From Gemmatimonas sp. (GTDB taxonomy: Bacteria > Gemmatimonadota > Gemmatimonadetes > Gemmatimonadales > Gemmatimonadaceae), in assembly GCA_025361705.1 (NCBI GenBank), contig JANYJW010000064.1, positions 1-53,239 of the forward strand: 53,239 nt of DNA. The letters are read 5' to 3'. Of the stretch, positions 43,077-51,600 are shown piece after piece. A program made the position numbers and the translations under genes. Numbering within the stretch: the first letter of the stretch is position 1; each line of letters starts with the position of its first letter. The notes under the pieces were generated by a model, which was not told the DNA's origin, did no database searches, and saw only the letters and a list, made by a program, of their open reading frames with translations.

Positions 43077-43145
43077 GTGCGTCAGCCCTGGGGGGCCATC
43101 CCTGCTGCCAGCAATAGTGCGTCAGCCCTGCGGGGCCATCCCCGC
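43077..43145. repeat. Duplicated 3' end of the adjacent small gene
   Basis: Two 29-bp copies, 43077-43105 and 43117-43145, differ at two bases and lie 40 bp apart. The right copy contains the last codons (MAPQG) and stop of the 43122-43610 gene; the left copy repeats that end in the intergenic gap. An 11-bp palindrome TGCTGCCAGCA (43103-43113) sits at the junction. Confidence 0.9.
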
Positions 43146-43610
43146 AAGCACGGCCTCGAGTCCGGGCCAGCCGTCGCCGTTGTACTTGGCGATCGTCACC
43201 AGGTAGTGGCGTCCGTCGTCACCGAATTTCTCCACCGCCACCGCAGCCGCCCGCGCCACGACCTCGGCCGTCGCGAACGGTGGGGCGAGGTCTTCGGGCA
43301 TCTGCCCGTTCGTGTGCGCCACACCAGCCGCGTCGAGGAAGGCCGCCTGGATCTCGGGCTCGAACTCGACGTACAGCAGGTTGAGCAGGTTCAGCTCATC
43401 TTCGGCGGTCTCCGCGCCGAGTCGCACCACCTCACGCGCCAGCTTGTCGGGCGGCCACTGCAGCAGGGTCGCGGGGCGAAAGCCGCCGCCGCGCGACACC
43501 ATGCGCGTCACCATCATGGCGCGAAAGTCGCGGTTGCTCTTGATCGCCCGCGTGACCAGCGCCACGCGCCGCGGCGCCGGGAGTTGCCGGTAGGGAGTGT
43601 GATTGGACAT
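43122..43610 (-). CDS. Hypothetical cytosolic protein
   Basis: A 162-residue protein I do not recognise. It has no signal peptide or TM segment. It is helical, basic at the start (RRVALVTRAIKSNRDFRAMMVTRMVSRGG), acidic in the middle (AETAEDELNLLNLLYVEFEPEIQ), and has a hydrophobic alanine-rich helix (ATAEVVARAAAVAVEKFG) before HYLVTIAKYNGDGWPGLEAVL. Codon use looks like its neighbours. ATG start 43608-43610. Its 3' end is partly duplicated downstream. It is divergent from the ester hydrolase gene across a repeat-bearing gap. Confidence 0.7.
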   Translation of the reverse strand: MSNHTPYRQLPAPRRVALVTRAIKSNRDFRAMMVTRMVSRGGGFRPATLLQWPPDKLAREVVRLGAETAEDELNLLNLLYVEFEPEIQAAFLDAAGVAHTNGQMPEDLAPPFATAEVVARAAAVAVEKFGDDGRHYLVTIAKYNGDGWPGLEAVLAGMAPQG

Positions 43611-43636
43611 GCGGAAAGATAACGGCAAGGCGTCGG

Positions 43637-43686
43637 CACGTGCACGGTCACGTGCACGGTCACGTGCACGGTCGCGTCTGCACGGT
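43637..43686. repeat. Tandem 12-bp repeats with CACGTG palindromes in a divergent gap
   Basis: Three perfect units CACGTGCACGGT at 43637-43648, 43649-43660 and 43661-43672, then a 14-bp variant CGCGTCTGCACGGT (43673-43686). Each perfect unit holds the palindromes CACGTG and GTGCAC. The tract lies between the start of the small minus-strand gene (43610) and the ester hydrolase start (43766). Confidence 0.95.
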
Positions 43687-43765
43687 CGCGTCTGGCCTCC
43701 TCCTGCGGCCCGCCGCATGTTGTCACCGTCAGTCGCGCCGTCTGTCCGCCCACCATGGGAGCTCC

Positions 43766-45757
43766 ATGCGCACCGTTCGCTCGTCCCTCGCGACCCTCGT
43801 CGCCGCAGTCTCTGCCATCGTCGCCAGCACATCGGCGGTGTCCGCCCAGAACCCCCCCGCGCGCCCTGCGGCCACGCTGCCAGCCGAGACGCCCGCGCAG
43901 CTCGTGCCCACCAACGACGGCTTCGACCACGTGCGCCGCGACGTCATGATCCCCATGCGCGACGGGGTGAAGCTCCACACAATCGTCCTCGTGCCCCACG
44001 GAGCGCGACGCGCGCCCATGCTGCTCACGCGCACGCCGTACAGTGCCACGGCCCTCACCACCCACGCGCCGAGCGCGCATCTGGCGTCGGTGCTCAACGG
44101 CTACGACAATGCCGTCGAGGTCATCGTGGGCGGTGGCTACATCCGCGTGGTGCAGGACATCCGCGGCAAGTACGGCTCCGAGGGCGACTACGTGATGAAC
44201 CGCCCCCTGCGCGGACCGCTCAACCCCACCGCGGTCGACCACGCCACCGACACGTACGACACCATCGACTGGCTGGTGAAGAACGTCCCCGAGAGCAACG
44301 GCCGGGTCGGCATCATTGGCATCTCGTACGACGGCTTCACGCCGCTCATGGCGCTCGTGAATCCGCACCCGGCGCTCAAGGTGTCGGTCCCCATGAACCC
44401 GATGGTCGACGGCTGGATGGGCGACGACTGGTTCCACAACGGCGCGTTCCGGCAGCAGAACCTGCCGTACATCTACGAGCAGGTCGGCACGCGCGGCAAC
44501 GACGCCCCGTGGTGGAGCACCCACTACGACGACTACGACATGTACCTGCAGGCCGGGTCGGCGGGCGAACTGGCGCGCCGCCGCGGCATGGAGAGCAATG
44601 GCTTCTGGCAAAAGGTCGCGGCACACCCGAGCTACGATGCGTTTTGGCAGGCGCAGGCCATGGACAAGATCCTCGCGCGCGAGCCGCTCACGGTGCCGGT
44701 GATGATCGTGCACTCGCTCTGGGACCAGGAGGACATCTACGGCGCCCCGGCGGTCTACCAGGCGATGGAATCCAGGGACGTCAACAACGACAAGGTCTAT
44801 CTGGTGATCGGCCCGTGGCATCACGGACAGGCGATCAACGACGGCTCGGCCAATGGCGCCATCCAGTTCGACCAGAACACCGCCATCCAGTTCCAGCGGG
44901 AGATCCTGCGGCCTTTCCTCGACCATTTCCTGAAGGACAGTGCGCCGCCGATGGACGTCGCCCCGGTGAACGCGTTCGAGACCGGGACGAACACGTGGCG
45001 CCGCCTGCAGGCGTGGCCAAGCGGCTGCACCAGCGGCTGCACCACCAAGACGACGCCGCTCTTCCTGCAGCCCGGATTCAGGGCGGGCTTCGACGCGCCT
45101 GCGGCCGGCGGCGCATCGTTCGCCGAGTGGGTGAGCGACCCGGCCAAGCCGGTGCCGTACCGCGCGCGGCCCGTGCTGCCCTCCGGCTATGACGACGTGC
45201 GCACCTGGTGGCGCTGGCTCTTCGACGACCAGCGCGAGGCCTCCGGGCGCACCGATGTCGTGACGTTCGTGTCGGAGCCGCTCGACAAGCCGCTCAAGAT
45301 CAGCGGCCAGCCGGTGGCGAAGCTCGTGGCGTCAACGAGCGGCACCGACGCCGACTGGGTGGTGAAACTCATCGACGTCTATCCTGACGAAGTGAACGGC
45401 CTCACGCAGACCGGCAGCTACCAGTCGGCACTCGGCGGCTACCAGTTCATGATCGCGGGGGACATCTTCCGCGGCCGCTATCGCGAGAGCTTCGAGCACC
45501 CCAAGGCCATCACGCCCAACACGCCGCTGGCGTACACATTCGCGCTGCCGAACGCGAACCATGTCTTCCTGCCCGGGCATCGCGTCATGGTGCAGGTGCA
45601 GTCGAGCTGGTTCCCGCTGTACGACCGCAACCCGCAGACGTTCGTGCCCAACATCATGTTCGCCAAGCCCGGGGATTACCAGAAGGCGACACACCGCCTG
45701 TACATCGCGCCGGGGAACGGCAGCATCATCGAACTCCCGGTGGTGACGGTGCCATAG
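43766..45757 (+). CDS. Alpha-amino-acid ester hydrolase (CocE/NonD family), secreted
   Basis: A 663-residue exported serine hydrolase. Signal peptide at 1-27 (LVAAVSAIVASTSAVSAQ). Catalytic Ser187 is in GISYDGF, Asp320 in LWDQED and His352 or His353 in GPWHHGQ. The carboxylate cluster that binds the substrate amino group in Xanthomonas/Acetobacter AEH is kept: VDGWMGDDWFH and the E322-D323 of DQED. A C-terminal jelly-roll follows (about 460-663). AEHs hydrolyse and transfer alpha-amino acyl esters, including beta-lactam side chains; the natural substrate is unknown. ATG 43766 with GGGAG upstream. An unusual SGCTSGC motif sits at about residue 415. Confidence 0.92.
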   Translation: MRTVRSSLATLVAAVSAIVASTSAVSAQNPPARPAATLPAETPAQLVPTNDGFDHVRRDVMIPMRDGVKLHTIVLVPHGARRAPMLLTRTPYSATALTTHAPSAHLASVLNGYDNAVEVIVGGGYIRVVQDIRGKYGSEGDYVMNRPLRGPLNPTAVDHATDTYDTIDWLVKNVPESNGRVGIIGISYDGFTPLMALVNPHPALKVSVPMNPMVDGWMGDDWFHNGAFRQQNLPYIYEQVGTRGNDAPWWSTHYDDYDMYLQAGSAGELARRRGMESNGFWQKVAAHPSYDAFWQAQAMDKILAREPLTVPVMIVHSLWDQEDIYGAPAVYQAMESRDVNNDKVYLVIGPWHHGQAINDGSANGAIQFDQNTAIQFQREILRPFLDHFLKDSAPPMDVAPVNAFETGTNTWRRLQAWPSGCTSGCTTKTTPLFLQPGFRAGFDAPAAGGASFAEWVSDPAKPVPYRARPVLPSGYDDVRTWWRWLFDDQREASGRTDVVTFVSEPLDKPLKISGQPVAKLVASTSGTDADWVVKLIDVYPDEVNGLTQTGSYQSALGGYQFMIAGDIFRGRYRESFEHPKAITPNTPLAYTFALPNANHVFLPGHRVMVQVQSSWFPLYDRNPQTFVPNIMFAKPGDYQKATHRLYIAPGNGSIIELPVVTVP

Positions 45758-45767
45758 CCGCCCGCCG

Positions 45768-46658
45768 TCAGGCGCGCGACGGTGCGCGCACCGCGACGAC
45801 AGTCCCCCACGGATCGCGCGCCCTCCAGCCGCCATCCGCCGACGTCGTCGCGATGCCCCGCCCTTCCGTGTGCACCCGCGCGGCCTTCACGGCCGCGTCG
45901 TCGGGCAGCACCACCTCCCAGTCCAGCAGTCGCGCGTCGTCCTCCGCGGCACTCGGCTGGTTGGCCGCCCACGTATTGGTGCCGAGGTGGTGATGATAGC
46001 CGCCCGCCGAGAAGAAGAGCGCGCCCGGATATGACCAGACCGTGACGTCGAAGCCCAAGGTGTCGTGGTAGAACGCGCGGGCCTCTTCGAGTGAGCCGAC
46101 ATGCAGGTGCATATGGCCTAGCGTTGTCCCCAGCGGCATTCCCGTCCACGGCGCGCCGCCGGCCGCCGCCGCCACGGCGTGCGCGTCGAGCGCAATGGTC
46201 GCCATCGACAGCTCGCGACCCGCATGCTGCCACGTGTCGCGCGACCGGTCGGCATACACCTCGATGCCAAGCCCGTCGGGATCGGTGAGGTAGATCGCCT
46301 CGCTCACCAGGTGATCGGACGCGCCGACGCGCGCGCCGATGTCATTGAGGTGCACGAGAAACCGTCCGAGCGACGCGCGGTCGGGCAGCAAAATGGCGAA
46401 GTGAAAGAGCCCCTGCCGTCCGCCGCGCGGCACCGGCCGCACGGCACCGTCGCGCAGTTCGATGATGGCGCGGTCGCCGCCGTGCGCGCCGAGCTGCACC
46501 GCGTCGTCGTGACGCGCGATGACACGAAAGCCCAGGACGTCAGTGTAGAACGCGACCGACTGCGTGAGGCTGGTAACCTGCAGGCGCACGCGGCCGAGGC
46601 GCGTCTCGTCCGGAAGCCGATAGGCGGCGGGTTGGATACCGTAGGGAAGCGTGGTCAT
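45768..46658 (-). CDS. VOC-family dioxygenase (CatE-like, extradiol type)
   Basis: A 296-residue protein made of two glyoxalase/VOC modules: module 1 about 20-140 (LGRVRLQVTSLTQSVAFYTDVLGF ... GLFHFAILLPD ... DPDGLGIEVYADR) and module 2 about 165-290 (LGHMHLHVGSLEEARAFYHDTLGF ... GYHHHLGTNTW ... RDPWGTVVAV). The arrangement matches Bacillus CatE/YfiE-type catechol 2,3-dioxygenases. Candidate iron ligands are the histidines of HMHLHV and HHHLGT plus an acidic residue, so activity is plausible. ATG 46656-46658 chosen; an upstream extension would translate direct repeats. It converges on the ester hydrolase gene with a 10-bp gap. Confidence 0.85.
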   Translation of the reverse strand: MTTLPYGIQPAAYRLPDETRLGRVRLQVTSLTQSVAFYTDVLGFRVIARHDDAVQLGAHGGDRAIIELRDGAVRPVPRGGRQGLFHFAILLPDRASLGRFLVHLNDIGARVGASDHLVSEAIYLTDPDGLGIEVYADRSRDTWQHAGRELSMATIALDAHAVAAAAGGAPWTGMPLGTTLGHMHLHVGSLEEARAFYHDTLGFDVTVWSYPGALFFSAGGYHHHLGTNTWAANQPSAAEDDARLLDWEVVLPDDAAVKAARVHTEGRGIATTSADGGWRARDPWGTVVAVRAPSRA

Positions 46659-46739
46659 CGGAAAGGGCTGGTACGTGGCGTCGGTGCGGCGTCCATTCGG
46701 CACGCCGGGCGGCACGCCGGGCGGCACCGGTATTTATCT

Positions 46740-46757
46740 CACTACTAAGATATAGTG
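46740..46757. promoter_or_regulatory. Imperfect palindrome in the AT-rich patch upstream of the VOC gene
   Basis: CACTA (46740-46744) and TAGTG (46753-46757) flank an 8-base AT-rich spacer. On the minus strand it overlaps a TATATC/GATAAAT patch that is the only likely -10 region for the VOC dioxygenase gene. An operator role is a guess. Confidence 0.3.
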
Positions 46758-46801
46758 CTTCATGCGCCGCGCAAGGGCGGCAATGCCAGGCCCCAACGCA
46801 A

Positions 46802-46831
46802 CGCCGCCCCGCACACACGTGCGGGGCGGCG
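46802..46831 (-). terminator. Perfect hairpin after nhaD
   Basis: Perfect 13-bp arms CGCCGCCCCGCAC (46802-46814) and GTGCGGGGCGGCG (46819-46831), loop ACAC, followed on the minus strand by a weak T-containing stretch (TTGCGTTGG). It lies 27 bp after the nhaD stop. Confidence 0.72.
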
Positions 46832-46858
46832 CGGTCCTGCCTGTCACACAAGGCCCGT

Positions 46859-48190
46859 CTAGCGCACCGGCATGACCGCCGATGCCACCGGCTCTGGCGC
46901 CTGCACCGTGCGGGGCACGCTGCCCGGATGGAAGCCGCGCACCTGCAGCAGCACGAAGAACGCGATGACGTAGGCGATGGTCACCCAGTACCCGTGGCGC
47001 AGGTAGTTCTTGGTGTTCTTCGCTTCGGGGTACATGTTGCTGAGGGCAACGCCGGCCGACGAACCAAACCAGATCATCGAGCCGCCGAAGCCCACGGCGA
47101 ACGCGAGGAAGCCCCAGTCGTAGCCACCCTGCGTGAGGGCGAGCGCCGTCAGCGGGATGTTGTCGAAGATGGCCGACGTGAAGCCGAGGCCGAAGGCCGT
47201 CTGCCACGAAGCCCCTGGGAGCTTCTCCACCGGCATCATGCTGGCGCAGAGCACCAGCGAGAGCAGGAAGATGGTGCCCTTGAGGTTCTCGGGCAGGAGC
47301 TTCCATTCGGGCTTGCGCAGGCCGGCCGTGGCGAGGATCGCCACCCACACCGCCATGCCGAGGAACGGCGCCTTGTTGGACAGCTCGTAGAACTTCGTGT
47401 TGGCCACGACGTTGACGATGATCGCCAGCGCCAGGATGCTCAACACCACGAAGACCCGCGGCCAGTCGATCTTGGCGGCCTTGTCCGGGTCCGCCTGGAT
47501 GGGCTGGTACTTCTGCTGCGTCATCGCCAGCGGAATCAGGAAGATCACCGCGACGACCGTCGCGAGCAGTGCCTCGAACACTTCCGCCGGGCTCACACCG
47601 GCGATCCACATCATCGTCGTCGTGGTGTCGCCCACCACCGAGAAGGCGCCGCCGGCGTTGGACGCGGCCACGATGCCAGCCAGGTAGCCCACGTGCACCT
47701 TGCCCTTGAACACCGTGTGCGCCACCGCACCGCCAATCAGCGCCGCCGCGATGTTGTCGAGAAAGCTCGCGATGAACGCCACGGCCACCAGCAGGATCCA
47801 CGCGCCCTTCCAGTCATTGGGCAGGTAGCGCGGCAGCATGCCCGGCACACCGCTTTCCTCGAAATGCTTGGCGAGCAGCGCAAAGCCCATGAGCAACAGG
47901 AACAGGTTGGTCAGGATCACCCATTCGTGCTCGACATGCGTGAGGAAGCCGCCAAAGCCGGCGCCTTCGCGGAACGGCGAGGCGAAGATCTTCCACAGCG
48001 CAATCACGATGGCGCCCGTGACGGCCGTGCGGAACGTGGAGTTGTGGAAGATGCCGACGCCGGCCAGCACGATGGCGAACAGCACGAATTCAATCGGCAC
48101 GGGGCCGATGCTGGGGCCAGAGAACCCCGCTGCCATGGCCGTAGCCGGCAGGGCCGCAAGCAACAACGCGGCGATACCCAGTGGACGCAT
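46859..48190 (-). CDS. nhaD: NhaD-type sodium/proton antiporter
   Basis: A 443-residue inner-membrane protein of the ion-transporter superfamily with about 11-12 hydrophobic segments. NhaD exchanges cytosolic sodium for protons. Visible signatures are the two inverted-repeat hairpins: ASFLDNIAAALIGGAVAH with VAASNAGGAFSVVGDTTTTMMWIAGV, and AIFDNIPLTALAL with GFGGSMIWFGSSAGVALSN. A hydrophobic N-terminal segment (GIAALLLAALPATAMA) may be a signal peptide. The NAGGAFSVVGDTTTTM segment is characteristic of NhaD. ATG start. A perfect hairpin follows; a promoter and palindrome lie upstream. Confidence 0.9.
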   Translation of the reverse strand: MRPLGIAALLLAALPATAMAAGFSGPSIGPVPIEFVLFAIVLAGVGIFHNSTFRTAVTGAIVIALWKIFASPFREGAGFGGFLTHVEHEWVILTNLFLLLMGFALLAKHFEESGVPGMLPRYLPNDWKGAWILLVAVAFIASFLDNIAAALIGGAVAHTVFKGKVHVGYLAGIVAASNAGGAFSVVGDTTTTMMWIAGVSPAEVFEALLATVVAVIFLIPLAMTQQKYQPIQADPDKAAKIDWPRVFVVLSILALAIIVNVVANTKFYELSNKAPFLGMAVWVAILATAGLRKPEWKLLPENLKGTIFLLSLVLCASMMPVEKLPGASWQTAFGLGFTSAIFDNIPLTALALTQGGYDWGFLAFAVGFGGSMIWFGSSAGVALSNMYPEAKNTKNYLRHGYWVTIAYVIAFFVLLQVRGFHPGSVPRTVQAPEPVASAVMPVR

Positions 48191-48365
48191 GATCTCCGCA
48201 AAGAGGCCACAGGCCGCAAGCGACCTGGTGCGGTGCCACTACTGCGTGGACCGCCTGATGATGCGGCGCGACTCGACGGACGCTACTGCGTGCCGCCAAG
48301 GAGGCAGCCAGCTTGTGCGGAAAAGGCCGGTCGACGGGGGAGCAGAACGCTCGGCGCGGTCTATA

Positions 48366-48395
48366 ATGATACCGGGATGGGGTTTACGGGTGCAA
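48366..48395 (-). promoter_or_regulatory. Predicted promoter of nhaD
   Basis: On the minus strand TTGCAC (48390-48395) and TATCAT (48366-48371) are separated by 18 bp. The -10 is about 175 bp before the nhaD start, which leaves a long leader. Read by eye. Confidence 0.4.
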
Positions 48396-48417
48396 TGCTT
48401 CGGCGGAGGAGCGGTCC

Positions 48418-48435
48418 CGTTAAGATTTCTTAACG
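48418..48435. promoter_or_regulatory. Perfect palindrome upstream of the nhaD promoter
   Basis: Perfect 8-bp inverted repeat CGTTAAGA / TCTTAACG with a 2-bp spacer, in an AT-rich island 23 bp upstream of the predicted -35 box and 9 bp beyond the stop of the comM remnant. The form suits a dimeric regulator. On the minus strand there is no T-run after it, so a terminator is less likely. Confidence 0.5.
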
Positions 48436-48443
48436 CGTCCCGC

Positions 48444-48620
48444 TCACGACCGCCCTCGGAAGCCGAGCGCCTCGGCCACGGCATCGCGCTCCACGCGTTC
48501 GGCGCCATCGAGATCGGCAATGGTGCGCGCCACCCGCAGCACGCGCGCATAGCCGCGGGCGCTAAGTCGCAGCTGGTCGGCCGCGCGCACCAGCCAGTCG
48601 TTCGCCTTGCAATCCCGCTT
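48444..48620 (-). pseudogene. comM: C-terminal remnant of comM (YifB, Mg-chelatase-like AAA+)
   Basis: A short minus-strand frame ending at TGA 48444-48446 reads LVRAADQLRLSARGY, ARVLRVARTIADLDGAERV, and EALGFRGRS. This is the C-terminal Mg-chelatase-type helical end of ComM/YifB (typical form LGLSARGYxRILRVARTIADL). No start codon, Walker motifs or AAA+ core precede it. The similarity fades at about 48610-48625, and the stop of the large receptor gene lies at 48663. Intact ComM is about 500 residues and helps branch migration in natural transformation. Only about 55 residues remain, so the gene was cut. The left part is not in the window. Confidence 0.78.
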
Positions 48621-48662
48621 GGACTGTGAATGGCCGGAGAACCCGCACGAAACGGACCGGAA

Positions 48663-51600
48663 TCACCGCGGCAGGAGTTGCGGGCCGGTACTTGCACGTA
48701 CGGCGTCTGCGTGTGTCATGAACAGCGACAGGGCAACACGCTGCGTCTTGAGCCGCGATTGCTGCTCCGCGGTCAACACATCGCGAAGCCGTTGGATGGT
48801 GCTCCACGATTGGTCGAGCGAGCGGGCGATGGCGCCACGGTAGAGAGTTCGAAGCGAACCCGAACCGACCGCGGGAATCCCGTCAGCCAGCGCCGTGGCG
48901 ACCGGGAGATACGTAGCCTCGCGAAAGGCACGCCGATCCTGTTCGATCGCGCGTAGCGAGTCACATTGCCCGCTGGTCAAGCCGAGGACAGTTTGCAGGC
49001 GTAGCAGCAAAAGGCCCTCGACGCCGCCGTACAGCTCGGCATTGGAGACGATATGGTCTTGGAAGTCCTTCGCGGTTGGTTGTCCCCCCTGCTGCCGGAG
49101 GTCTTTCACGACCAACCGTAACCACTCGTCCTCGAGGGGAGGCCCCAAGGTGACACGGGCGTCCACGGAGAGCTTGAACGGATTGACCAGGTAGTTGTCG
49201 CGAAGAGCGGACCGTCCGAACTGCGGTGAGACGTCATACGAGAACGCTTGTCGAGTAGCGTCGAAGGTCCGTGGCACCAGAAGGGTGGGGTCGGGCATGG
49301 CAGTCACGCCCCAGCCACGCAACCCTTCGCCGCTGTGCACGAGCGCATCGAGCGCCGCAAGCGGGTTGGTCACCAGGATGGTCACGGCGACGCGATCGTT
49401 GCGACCGAAGAACCCGGGTGCGAACGTCGCCGCCACCGTGTTCTGGGCAATGCTCCACCCAGCCTCGCACGAGTTCAGAAGCGCCAAACGACCTCGCTGT
49501 CGCTCGACGCAGCGACGGGCCCGTGGATCGTCAACTCGCGACACCGCTAGCGACGACGCGATGAACGCTACGTCATTCGGGAGGCCGTCACCATTCACAT
49601 CCGTCGCGACCATGGGGGTGTAGCGGTACCCGGATGTCGCGCGAAGACTGGCCGCCAGGCGTACATGTTCACCGAGCATCGTGGTTGTTTCGACCACGAG
49701 CGCGTGCCGCGGAGAGGCGAGGCGACTCCACACCGGAAGGCGTGGATCGTCCGAGGTCGGCCCGACGAAGCCAGTGACTTGCGTCGTGGCGTCTGTCAGC
49801 GCGTATGACACGGACAATGCGCTGCCGAGATCCGATGAGGAGGAGGAGACGGGCGACAGCGCGGGGCCCGGTCGTGCGCGCCACGTCACGCCAACGGTGG
49901 GCTGCAGGAAGCGCGTGCGGAGACCGGAATTTCGTTCCAACACCATGGTGTACGTGGAGTCCACCCGGGAGCCCCCAAGGGCAACCCGGCCGCTGAGCGG
50001 ATCGATCGCCGAGGCGGGAGCGAACACCGGGCGAGAAGCCTCGTCGGGCAGCCGAAATCGCGGCTGCGTGCGCAAATTCTTGTCGATGGACTGGGCACCT
50101 GACGCTCCCCCTGCGGCGGACACGCCGACGGTCAGCACGAGCGGTGGGGCGAGCACCTGGCGGAGCTTCAGCTCAAGGCGCGTGGAGCGCGCCGGCTCGT
50201 ACGCACGGGCGACGGCCACGATGCTTCGGCCGCGCGTGGTCATCACGGCAGGCGCGCCAGCGAGGCAGCCATCCGGTAACACGCCGCCCTCGCGCGGCCA
50301 TCCCCAAGGCACGGGCGGGGCTGCCGCGCCCGTGCACGAGAACTGACGAGGACCACCTTGATCGGTGACCTGGAACACGGGCACATTCGAGAGCGGGTCG
50401 GTCGCGCCACGATAGACGCGCACGCCGCCCGACACCTTCGTGCGCGTGTCTGTAATGACACCGTTGTCGGAAAGCGTCACCACCCCATGTCCCCACGTGA
50501 AGCCCAGCATCGGCGCTGTGCGGAGACTGGATGGCACGACGCCTGTACGGATGTTGAAAAGTGAATCCGCGTTCTGATCGCGCGACGGCCCACGTCCTCC
50601 TCCGGCCCAGTCGAGACGAAGGCCGACCTGAACGGAAAGGCCTCGGCCTTCGTCAGCGCCGGTCAGCAGCGTCTTCCGGTTCAAGGTCATCACATCCGAT
50701 AGGGCGAGCGACCCACGCAACGCGTGGATGCTCGTTGCTGTGCGAGTGTCGCTGCGCTCGAAGAAGTCCGCACGCCCAGCAGCCAAGGCGTCCAGTGAAG
50801 CGAAGCTCCATGTCGCCGCAGCATTCGCGTGCTGTGAGATGTTGGCGAAAAGCGAAAGCGCATCCGCGAAGAGATTGAACCTATGGCGGCGATCGAGCGT
50901 CATCCACGAGACGTCGTAGCTGCCGAGCAGCTGCTTCCTGGCAACCCGGCTGGTCCCCAGCGAAGCCCCACCCAGCGCCGCCATTCCCGTCTGGTTGCTC
51001 GCGCTATCGGAGACCTGGACGTTGAGGCCTGGCGCCTGCCATGTCGGCAACGACGCACTCTCGCTGAACGAGTAGGCGAGGCGCATTTCACTGAGTACGC
51101 TACGTATGTACGGGGCCCATACGAGCGTGGCCTGCGATGCCGTCGATTGTGCGCGTGTCGTGCGCGACAAGGCCGTCCATGGCGAGAGGCCGACGCCGGG
51201 TGAATATCGGGTCGATGCTTGCGTCAGCAGATAGAGCACGGTGCCATCAGTGGTCGCGCCGAACTCCGCCGCCTTCGTGAAATCCAGGCGGCTGACAGCG
51301 GAGGCGCTGAAGTTCATGCGAGGCAGCGGTTCCGCCTGCGGCTCGATCGCGGCGCCCATCGATTCGTTCGCCCGACGCAAGACGTCAATCGCGGACTGCG
51401 AGAGCGTGCCGTCGACCGGGCGATCGGCGCGTTGCGAGAGAACAGAGTAGCCAACGTCTGGCGCCACGGCGAGTTGCGCGGACAGATTCGCGTACTTCGC
51501 GGGCCCGTGGAGCGGACCGCTCGCGGTGAGACTGGCGACGGCGCGCCTGGTCGGCCGTTCGCGGAACGGGAGGCCCCATATGCCGGGCTCGATCGAGACG

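Noticed and set aside
40779..43622. A 947-codon open frame on the plus strand
   Set aside because: Antisense to the LCM methyltransferase, the D-aminoacylase-like gene and the small hypothetical gene; composition is that of a shadow frame.
48362..48367. TATAAT on the plus strand
   Set aside because: No -35-like box lies 15-19 bp upstream (the position reads GGAGCA) and no plus-strand gene follows within the next 4 kb. The overlapping minus-strand promoter is the better reading.
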